DNA from: Porpolomopsis calyptriformis
Lineage: Eukaryota; Basidiomycota; Agaricomycetes; Agaricales; Hygrophoraceae
Direction of reading: 5' to 3'
Assembly (NCBI GenBank): GCA_951640195.1
Contig: OX621174.1
Coordinates: 868,001 to 932,000, forward strand
DNA length: 64,000 nt
Shown: piece after piece, positions 35,458 through 43,598 of the stretch
How positions within the stretch are numbered: the first letter of the stretch is position 1
How the letters are laid out: each line of letters begins with the position of its first letter
The notes under the pieces: model-generated
Database searches by the model: none
What the model was told of the DNA's origin: nothing
Seen by the model: the letters and a program-made list of their open reading frames with translations, nothing else
Translations under genes and position numbers: made by a program

Positions 35458-35620
35458 TGATGTCAGTGATGATGATGAGGGGGAAAGGGGGATGATGGAT
35501 TGTGCGGGGGTTTGGAATACTATTGGTTGAAAGGGAGTATCTGAATCTGCAGATGAGAAGATTGACCTTGTTAAGTCTTCGGCAGGATCCAGAGTGGAAG
35601 TGGTTTGATGCGCAAGAAGG

Positions 35621-35631
35621 AAGTTCGATTC
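35621..35631 (-). other. element C primer-binding site (self-priming type)
   Basis: On the minus strand GAATCGAACTT starts 2 nt after the 5' LTR. It is exactly complementary to AAGTTCGATTC in the LTR (plus-strand 35726-35736), 31 nt downstream of the TATA box (35760-35767). Element A has the same design with a different 11-mer. Confidence 0.68.
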
Positions 35632-35632
35632 T

Positions 35633-35958
35633 TGTTATGATTCGGTAGTCAAGGGGTTTTACTTCTCGCGTTGGAGGGGCTGATGAGGAAATGGAATTCG
35701 ACTAAAGAGTGGGGGAGCTAACTAGGAATCGAACTTAACCTACTGACTAGAAATCAGGCTTTATATACTAACTACCTGAATCGCCATGAGTCAGTCGTGT
35801 GTACGATTACAAAGCGGAATCCGGAATGTGACTCGTGAAGAGTCGGAAGGAAGGTACATGTGATCAGTCTCTATGTATAGAATGGTAAAACGGAAGGATA
35901 GACGGAACAGAGACTAATCAAATATGACTAAGAGAAAAAGAAAAAGATGTCCGTGACA
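35633..35958 (-). repeat. element C 5' LTR (326 bp)
   Basis: On the sense strand it reads TGTCACGGACATC to GAATCATAACA. It has TATATAAA (35767-35760) and the putative transcript start AAGTTCGATTC (35736-35726). The LTR ends and core resemble element A, so the two belong to related families. Confidence 0.95.
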
Positions 35959-38900
35959 CTTGCCCACCACGTAATCAAAACCCAGGAACAAGCATTCGCC
36001 TGGGAGGAGACTGAGAAAGGTCATTTTCTGGAAGAATTCTTCAACCCGATCCTCCTCCCCACTATAGAACACATCCCTTGGGTTCTTAAAAACATTCCGA
36101 TCCCACCCGGAATCTTTGACACGGTCCTTAAAGTCATCCGCGAAAAGATTTCCGCTGGCGTGTATGAAGAGTCTAACTCATCCTATCAATCCTGATGGTT
36201 CTGTGTGCTCAAGAAGGACAGGAAATCTCTCCAACTTGTCCATGATCTCAAACCCCTTAACAAAGTCTCAATCCGTGACTCTGCAGTTCCTCCGCTCACA
36301 GAACAATTCGCAGAATCCTTCACTGGAAGAGCCTGCTACGGGTCCCTCGACCTATTCATATCCTTTGACCAACGCGACCTCGACCTCCGATCCTGAGACC
36401 TCACCACCTTTCAAATGCCACTTGGAGCTAAATGTCTAACTTCTATTCCTATAGGATATACCAACTCAACACAAATCATGCACGGAGATGTCACCCACAT
36501 CCTCCAATCAGAAATCCCTCATGTTGCAAGCCCCTTCATAGATGACGTACCCGTTAAAGGCCCGGAAACCTGTTACGAACTCCTGGGAGGACTCTTCGAG
36601 ACTATTCCACAAAACCCGCACATCCGAAGGTTCATATGGGAACATCTCAACAACCTCAACCGAGTCCTTCACCAGATGAAAATCCTTGGTGGAACCTTCA
36701 ACAGAAAGAAGACCACAGTATGTGCCCCCGCTGTTATAGTCGTCGGACACATATGCTGTTATGAGGGACGAATTCCAGATGAATCCCAAGTACAGAAGAT
36801 CCGAGACTGGCCCATCTGCCAAGAGCTTACCCACGTCCGATCTTTCTTAGGGACCTGCGGAGTCCTCCAAATCTTCATCAAAGACTTCGCGCATTATGCC
36901 CGACCCCTCATAAATCTCACCAAAAAGGACGTCCCCTTCCACTTCGAAGAAGAAGAAATCCGATCCATGGAAACCCTTAAAAATGCCATCATCAACTCCC
37001 CCGCTCTCAAACCTATCGATTACCACTCCGGACGACCCGTCATTCTAGCTGTCGACTCATCCGTGTATGCCGCCGGATTCATATTGCAACAACAGGGAGA
37101 AGATGGCAAGCGCTACCCATCCCGATTCGGATCGATTACCTGGAACGAACGTGAGTCCCGATACTCACAAGCCAAGCTCGAACTATACGGACTATTCCGT
37201 GCCCTCCGGGCATACCGAATTTGGCTCATTGGTCTTCCGAAATTCATGGTAGAAGTCGATGCCAAATACATCAAAGGTATGCTCAACAATCCAGACATCC
37301 AGCCCAATGCAGCCGTCAACTGATGGATAGCCGGAATCCTCCTATTTGACTTCGACCTTGTCCACATTCCTGCCCATCTGCACTCCGGTCCTGACGGACT
37401 ATCCCGAAGACCTCCCGCTCCCGAAGACGATCCCTCCGACGATGATCATGAGGAATGGATCGACCAATCCTACGCCTTCGCGGTAGAGCTCATCAACTGG
37501 AATTGACTTGAAATCATCCCAAACCATTCACACATTGCATCACCTTACCTATCTTCACTGAATAACCTCTTGGAACCTCCCACCTTCTCTGTCCTCACTA
37601 CTACAGACAGCCCGCTACCCATTCCCTGATCGGAAAAAGCCCTTTCATGAGACACCTACCTTCGGACTATTCACAACTTTCTTATCACCCACCCGACACC
37701 TCAGACGAACAATATAAATGACACCTATGCACCGCCTCTGACTTCTTTGTATTCGACAACCGTCTCTGGCGCAGAAAACCCAATGGAAGACACCAGCTCA
37801 TCGTCCCGGAACCTCACAGACTAGATATCATCCAACAGGCTCACGATGGACTAGGCTATAAAGGCCCCTTTATCACCCAAAACCAATTACTTGACCGCTT
37901 CTAGTGGCCCTACATTGATCACGACATCCGATGGTTCATCCGAACTTGTCATCAATGTCAGATCCGCCAAACCAAACAGATCTTCATCCCTCCGACGGTT
38001 CCCACACCTGCTCACCTATTCCGACGTGCCCACATCGACACCATGTTCCTACCCAAGTCCAATGGCTATAAACTCCTTCTGCATGCCCACTGTTCCCTCT
38101 CCGCTTATCCGGAATGGCACCCACTGAGAATGGAATCAGCTAGGGCTATCGGATCCTTCATTTTCGAAGAACTTCTATGTCGATGGGGTGCTCTTGAAGA
38201 GATAATCACAGACAATGGAGCCCCATTCATCAAAGCACTTGAATACCTCGCTGCGCAATACGGAATCAATCACATCTGAATCTCCCCATACAACTCCTGA
38301 GCCAACGGACTCATCGAGAGACCTCATAGATCCGTCCAGGAAGCGCTCATGAAAGCTGCCGATGGTGTTGAATCCAAGTGGTACAACGTTCATCATTCTG
38401 TCCTATGGGTGGAATGCATATCTATTCAAAGATCCACCAGATTCTCTCCTTACTGGATAGTCCATGGAACTGATCCTCTCTTTCCCTTCGACCTCACCCA
38501 GGCTACCTTCCTAGTTCCCCTGATGGATGCCCCGATGTCCCCAGCCAATCTACTGGCCACCCAAGCCCGTCAGCTTCAAAAACGAGAGGAAGACCTAGCC
38601 CAGATCAAGCAACAATTACTGGATTCACGATTCAAATCAATTTGGGACTTCGAGAAACGCCACGGAAAGCAAATCCAGGACTACAACTTTAAACCCAGAG
38701 CTCTCATCCTCATCCGCAACTCTTCAACCGAACTGGAACTCAATCAAAAATTGAAGCCGCGATATCTAGGACCCATGCTCATCATCAGACGAACCTCCTG
38801 TGGCGCCTACATCATTTCGGAACTTGACGGAGCAGTTTCCAAACTTCCGATCGCTGCCTTCCGCATTCTCCCGTACTTCCCCTGCTCGCATGCATCACTC

Positions 38901-39087
38901 CTGATCACACGGATCATCTTGCAGAATAACTCCTTGCCAGACGGACACGTCTTGGATGACTCCAATTCATCCTTGGAAACTGACTGACACATACTGGGAC
39001 TTATCCTCACTTAGTTTCACTTAGCACTCACCCTCTCGCTCATTTTCATCTAACTCCTTCACAATTCTTCTATTCTAAACAGGACTA

Positions 39088-40414
39088 TTACATAGCCCAT
39101 TTCTTTCCCTTCCCCTTCTTTTCCGACCCCTTTTCTATCCAAGCCATTAATCCATCCATCTGCTTGTCCATCTCAGCCCACGCTCTCCTCCAACCCTCCA
39201 ATGCCTCGGCTTCCCTCATAACGGCCTTTCGGACTGCGTTCCGCTTCTCCTCCAACCCCACCGCCTAATCCTCTACCACCTTCTCCATCTTTCCCCCAAT
39301 CTCCCAAAGCTCCGAGAGCCTCCGGTGCCCTTCCCGCACCATCCCACTGTCCACACTCGCCTGCCGCACCCTCTTCCGGACACAGGTGTCCATCTCCTCA
39401 CTCTTGCCCTTGTTTCCACTCCCGTCCTCCTCACCCTCCGAATCCACCACCGTCACCTCCCTCACATTCCCCTTCATCTCCTCGGACTCGCCTTACCGGC
39501 CTTGGAACCAGCCTCGGGACTGCCTTCAGAGGCTGCTTCTGCCTCAGCTTCACCTCCATGCTCGCCTTCCGCTTCGACCCACTGGACTTCGAACATGAGG
39601 CATGGTCCCGCGCACACGGACCACATGCCCCACCTCCCGGATACTTGACGCACGGAACCAGCCGCTTGGCGCAGCAGTCGCATGCTGGCTCATGACACTA
39701 AAAATGTATATTAGATCATACACGCTAATAAAAATAAAATAACACTTACTTGCACAACGGATTTGACCCATCCGCCCTTCTTCGATGATTCCTCCCCCAC
39801 CCCGACCTCATCCTCACCGTTCCTGACCCGCTCCGACGTCTCCGTCGCTGTTCCTCCCCTCTCTGTCATTATGACCGAAGGCTCCTCCAATGCCTTCGAT
39901 CCGGCCCCCAGCATCTTCTCCCGGCGGGCCCTCGCTCGTTCAACCCGCTCCTGCTTCTCCTTCTCCTCCTCCTCGATCCTCCTCTCCTCCTCCATCTTTT
40001 CCGTCATCCTCTCCGCTACCTCCTCAGCCTCCCGCCTCTCCTCCGCGATTGCCTTGGCCCACGCCTCTTCCTCTATTGCCCTCTCCTTCTCCTCCATCAC
40101 CCTCCTCTCTGCCTTCCACTGCTCCCCATGCTTCTTGTATGACTCACTTATCTCCTCTGTGAGATCTTCCACCACTCGGGGAATCTCCTCCCCACCCTCT
40201 ATCATCTCCGGGAGTCTCACTAAAAAGTTTGTCTGCACAGACTGATTAGTCCAGCATCAAGACAGATCAAATAAAGACTTACCGCGCGATCCACATTCTC
40301 CAGCACCCAGGTATCGTACCCAGAGCTCTCTGGCCCCCCAGGATGGAGGACCGACGCGTCTTGAAGCTCAATGACCAGACTCTTGAAGTCTGTCTGTTCA
40401 TTGTCGTTGGACAT
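39088..40414 (-). pseudogene. antisense spliced gene inside element B (coiled coil plus Cys cluster)
   Basis: It runs opposite to gag-pol, between pol and the 3' LTR. Exon 1 (from ATG at 40414) encodes MSNDNEQTDFKSLVIELQD and WVLENVDRA. A consensus GTAAGT intron then joins in frame to TNFLVRLPEMIEGGEEIPRV, followed by about 90 residues of Glu/Arg/Lys-rich coiled coil. A second GTAAGT intron (ending near 39699) joins to a Cys cluster CHEPACDCCAKRLVPCVKY and GPCARDHASC, which looks zinc-binding. After a frame change the tail is again helical (GHRRLSELWEIGGKMEKVVE) and reaches 39088. A TAG in the tail suggests decay. I recall similar proteins being common in agaricomycete genomes, but their function is unknown. 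Confidence 0.65.
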
Positions 40415-40552
40415 TGTCGAGGTTGTTGTTCAAGAGAGAAAATAGTGACATGTCACATACAATCACACATAAAAAGGCAGTCAACAAAATTACGTGACTT
40501 GACTCTATTCTCGCACCAACCGGGGACGGCTGGTATCTAACTACCCCGGATA

Positions 40553-41095
40553 TGTAGGAGATCCACTCTCCCTACGAACAGAAAACCTCTCCATCACACA
40601 CGAGCTCAACCTCACCAAATCTGTATACACATATCCCAAAAGCCCGACCCCTCCGACCTTCCAATAAATGTTCCAATAATGTCCGCCTCTAACTGGAGGA
40701 CTTCCGAAAACATGAACTCCTTCGGAAACACCTCAAACCAATCGGAAAGTCTCTTTTCTTTGTTTTCCTTATCTTATCTACCATTTCCTATCTTCCTTTC
40801 GCCTATCTACCTAATTTCCACTCACATATTCTTACAAAGGAACTATCCTTTGTACACATACCTACAAAGAAGTTCCTTTATTCACCTCCTCTATATATAT
40901 CAAGTAGATAATCACTAAAGAAGACAGACACACCTTCCCCAATACATACCTTCCCTTCCTACCCAATATATCAAGCTTTCATAAGCTTGAAACCCCTGTC
41001 TATCATCATCTGATTACTGAATCAGTTCCTACGTGTTCCGATACCCCTTGGACGAATGAGAGGAATCTCCCCCAAGATCCCTCACGCCTTCTACA
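40553..41095 (+). repeat. element B 3' LTR (543 bp)
   Basis: Begins TGTAGGAGATCCACTC and ends CGCCTTCTACA, followed by CCAC. It is collinear with 25956-26498. Confidence 0.92.
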
Positions 41096-41866
41096 CCACC
41101 TCTTGCACTTCTATGCCTGACCAACAAATCGGTACCCGACGTACTGGACGAATCCCTTTGTCCGCTACCCATTCCCCTACCCCAGGTCCCTCCTCTACCA
41201 CTATCCCCATCTCTAGGCAACTATGCCGACAATGTCGCTTGATCGCTACCGAACTTCTCGGCAACAGCCTGACTCTACCTCCTGAAGACCCCAACGTCAC
41301 CATCTCCCGTCTCACGGTTCACAGCAACAGCGTCAGCAACTGGAACCGAGAACTTCATGAGGAACGTGACACCCTGCAAGCCAAGAACAAGTTGTTATGA
41401 GAAAGGATCACATATTGGAAGAATCGTTGGGATGAAAGTGAGCTCAAACTTTGGGAGCTCCAACAACAAAAGAAGTGAACATGGGTTGACTGCTACGATG
41501 TCACCACCTGCACCGTCATTGTCAAACTTGTAGAAGAGAGTCATTGAGCCGAACGGCTCACCAGGGAAGATTTTTTATGATCTCAGCGAGATCTCACGAC
41601 AATGGAGACGCTGATTGAATATGGAAGATCAGTTGAATACCCCATCGACCTTGATTTGGAATACCCGGATGACAACGATGATGTCACGACAGTCTGAGCC
41701 CCTTCCCCCATTGAAGCAGCTTTGGAAGCCACCCCTATCACTTCTCTCTCAGTGGCCATCGAGGCTCCTGCCACTGAGGAAATCCTGACTCAGGCCTCAG
41801 AGAACAAAATGACTGACATCACCCAAGTCTGAAATTTGGGTCGAATTTCCCGAAAAACGAGGTGTA

Positions 41867-42255
41867 TGTCACAGACATAAATTTTCATTCTCTCCCTATG
41901 TTAGTCATTGCTGCTTAGTCAGATCAGTCTTATCTTTGCTTGGGATTCCCCACAGTTCCGTATCTTTTCATTTACCCTAGATAGGACACTTTTCATTTCC
42001 GACGATTATGTTTCATCTCTTCACATGCTCCGAGTCTTCTATCATGCTTATCTTTACTTGTTGCATGTATTCCTCATGTAAACACTGACTCATCTGCAGT
42101 AGCGTAGTCAGTATATAAACCCCTAGTTAGTCGTACTCAGACTTTAAGTCTGATTCCTCATTAGCAACCCAATAACTAGGACTTGAGACATTATCATCAT
42201 CTTGGGACAGAGCTCTCCAAAGTAAAACCATCTCATCGACAACCAGTTTATAATA
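41867..42255 (+). repeat. element A 3' LTR (389 bp)
   Basis: Starts TGTCACAGACATAAATTTTC, ends TTTATAATA and is followed by the target duplication GAAAC. It is the same length as the 5' LTR and keeps AAGTCTGATTC at 42146-42156. Where the 5' LTR reads TG, this one often reads CA, as expected if both derive from CG. Confidence 0.93.
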
Positions 42256-42260
42256 GAAAC

Positions 42261-43486
42261 ATTCTTATCAGCTGTGAAGATGCCATCTGTCCAAGTTATC
42301 CTCTCTTTAGCTGCTCAACTCAACTGGGAAATCCACCAGGTAGATATCAAGAGTGCTTACCTCAATGCCCCACTGAAGGAGGAGGTCTATATGTGGCCTC
42401 CAAAAGGAGTTCTGAAACCCAGAGAGGAAGGGAAGGTCTGCCATCTGCTGAAAGCAATGTATGGATTAAAACAGGCTAGGCACAAATGGTATGAAACACT
42501 TTCTGCAGTGTTCTACAAGCTCAGATACCAATAATCAAGCGTGGACCACTCCATATTCTTCAAATGCAATGCCCACAAATCTGTCATTGTTGCTGTAGCC
42601 ACAGATGACATGGCTATTGCTGGGTCATCTATTTGAGCTGTAAATGGATTCAAACGAGGGCTTCGAACCCACTTTGAGATTGTGGATATAGGAGATATCC
42701 ACTGGTTCCTAGGATTTGAGATAAGAAGGGACAGAGTGACAAGGACCATCTCTATCAACCAATGAGCCTATATAGAGGCAATGGCAACAAGGTTCAGAGT
42801 ATCAGATACCAAACCCATAAATCTCCTAGCTCTGCCTGGTCAGGTGCTATCTGGAGATCAATCACCTGCTACACTACATCAGATAAGTGAGATGCAGGAT
42901 GTACCCTATGCTGAGGCTATAGGCCATGTTCTCTGGCCGTGTCATAGACATAAATTTTCTTCTTTCTCTTATCATATCACATGTAAACCTTTATCTCATC
43001 TTGGGATTCCCCACAATCTTTCATTGGGATTCCCCATAGCCTCTCTTTGGGATTCCCCATTACTCTATCCATATGCAGACTCACTTCATTTCTGCTCATG
43101 TTTCATCCCTTTATGATTTGTCATTGATCACAATGACTCATTCCTATCTCTAACACATGTTATGTCACACTGACTCACACAGATAAGTAGTCAGTATATA
43201 AAGGGTATCTCTTGTACATATCAGACCTTAAGTCTGATTCCTCATTAGCTACTCATGACAAGGACTTAGAACCATACCTCATCTCTTGGGACAGAACACC
43301 TGAAGTAAAATGCATTCTGAACAACTCAATATCATTTCATCAGGGAATCAGTAACAAACAAGGATGTCGAAATCACCTATGTACCTACCTCCAAAAACAT
43401 TGCTGACATCTTCATGAAAGCCCTCCCGGCTCCAAAGTTTATGTACTTCTGCAACAAACTAGGACTACATTGTGATTGAGGGGGAG
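42261..43486 (+). pseudogene. copia reverse transcriptase and RNase H remnants
   Basis: The frame continues from 20321 across element A: FLSAVKMPSVQVILSLAAQL, then NWEIHQVDIKSAYLN, KAMYGLKQARHKWYETLS, VAVATDDMAIAGSS (RT active site region), IVDIGDIHWFLGFEI, and AIGHVLW before the solo LTR. After it only the end of RNase H remains: VTNKDVEITYVPTSKNIADI and MYFCNKLGLHCD, then the LTR. Roughly 100 residues are missing between the two parts. Confidence 0.85.
42940..43334 (+). repeat. solo LTR related to element A
   Basis: About 395 bp, from TGTCATAGACATAAATTTTC to CTCAATATCA. It shares with element A the CTGACTCA, GTCAGTATATAAA, AAGTCTGATTC (43230-43240), CCTCATTAGC and CTTGGGACAGA blocks. It also has three copies of TTGGGATTCCCCA. 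No matching target duplication is visible (left GGCCG, right TTTCA), and part of the copia RNase H is missing at this point. Confidence 0.75.
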
Positions 43487-43598
43487 TGTTGGGATATGTA
43501 CAATCACAACTCTATTGATACAAATGTATACATGTATCGATTACATAATCCTTAGTATTTTCCTTAATCCGACATTTTTCACCCGACCAACTTCATCA
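43487..43598 (+). repeat. copia 3' LTR (112 bp)
   Basis: It follows a polypurine tract gattgagggggag. It starts TGTTGGGATATGTACAATCA and ends GACCAACTTCATCA. Confidence 0.9.

Larger units (their letters stand above)
29367..35958 (-). mobile_element. intact Ty3/gypsy chromovirus element C
   Basis: Two LTRs of 326 bp (29367-29692 and 35633-35958) appear identical by eye. The element is flanked by a perfect 5-bp target duplication CTTGC (29362-29366 and 35959-35963) and splits the pol frame of element B. On the minus strand the order is 5' LTR, self-complementary primer-binding site, gag (473 aa), pol (about 1.2 kb codons, uninterrupted, with chromodomain), extra ORF (192 aa), 3' LTR. It is the youngest element here and the only one with all frames open, so it may be active or only recently silenced. 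Confidence 0.96.
28717..38987 (+). pseudogene. element B pol, interrupted by element C
   Basis: The upstream part (28717-29366) runs to PKEETLA at the insertion of element C, and the frame resumes at 35959 as HHVIKTQEQAFAWEETEKG. RT: WFCVLKKDRKSLQLVHDLKP and FIDDVPVKGP (about 36535-36570). RNase H: VILAVDSSVYAAGFILQQQG (about 37040-37100). Integrase: zinc finger CHQCQIRQTKQ (about 37950) and catalytic part ITDNGAPFIKALEYLAAQYG (about 38210-38265), then a C-terminal GP-like domain KLKPRYLGPMLII, ending at 38987. Stops at SYQS*WF, LRS*DLT, NHI*IS and NS*ANG fall where related elements have Arg. Confidence 0.88.
25956..41095 (+). mobile_element. Ty3/gypsy element B, decayed, inside element A
   Basis: 543-bp LTRs (25956-26498 and 40553-41095) with inverted ends TGTAG/CTACA. 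It is inserted in the extra ORF of element A. Flanks read CCGC (25952-25955) and CCAC (41096-41099), an imperfect 4-bp target duplication explained by one CpG transition. About 17 LTR differences were counted by eye (3.1%), all but one transitions. The family differs from A and C: its gag has no zinc knuckle that I can see, its RT site is FIDDVPVKGP, and it has no chromodomain. A spliced gene lies on its antisense strand. Element C is inserted in its pol. Confidence 0.92.
25948..41832 (+). pseudogene. element A extra ORF after pol, split by element B
   Basis: ATG at 25948 begins MPA, and element B is inserted in the third codon. The frame resumes at 41096 as TSCTSMPDQQ and runs through a Pro/Thr/Arg-rich segment, ISRQLCRQCRLIA, a helical coiled-coil-like part (NWNRELHEERDTLQAKNKLL) and YWKNRWDESELKLWELQQQK, then an acidic tail. 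Several TGA stops interrupt it. It sits in the same place and sense, has the same MPA start and has the same Tyr-Trp-rich helix as the extra ORF of element C. Confidence 0.65.
20327..42255 (+). mobile_element. Ty3/gypsy chromovirus element A, decayed
   Basis: 389-bp LTRs (20327-20715 and 41867-42255) and a 5-bp target duplication GAAAC (20322-20326 and 42256-42260) delimit the element. Its insertion splits the copia frame between YMET and FLSAVKMPSVQ. Internal order: primer-binding site, gag with zinc knuckle, protease, RT, RNase H, integrase, chromodomain, then an extra ORF interrupted by element B. The LTRs differ at 17 sites by eye (about 4.4%), all transitions and 16 of them of CpG type. 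Multiple in-frame stops make it inactive. Confidence 0.93.
16861..43598 (+). mobile_element. Ty1/copia retrotransposon, decayed outer shell of the nest
   Basis: Two 112-bp LTRs (16861-16972, 43487-43598) with ends TGTTGGGATA and CTTCATCA flank a copia-ordered set of fragments: gag, protease, integrase, then reverse transcriptase and RNase H. The coding part is interrupted twice: by element A at 20327-42255, with the reading frame resuming exactly after a GAAAC target duplication, and by a solo LTR at 42940-43334. By eye the LTRs differ at about 12 of 112 positions, all transitions. Stops in every domain show that it is dead. No clear target duplication flanks it (left AATGG, right TTAGC). Confidence 0.9.

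Noticed and set aside
35705..35790. tRNA-like segment in the element C LTR (B-box match AGTTCGATTCC and a possible anticodon arm)
   Set aside because: The acceptor stem does not pair. The same region in element A and the solo LTR is plainly the TATA box plus the downstream AAGTCTGATTC block, so it is the LTR core promoter.
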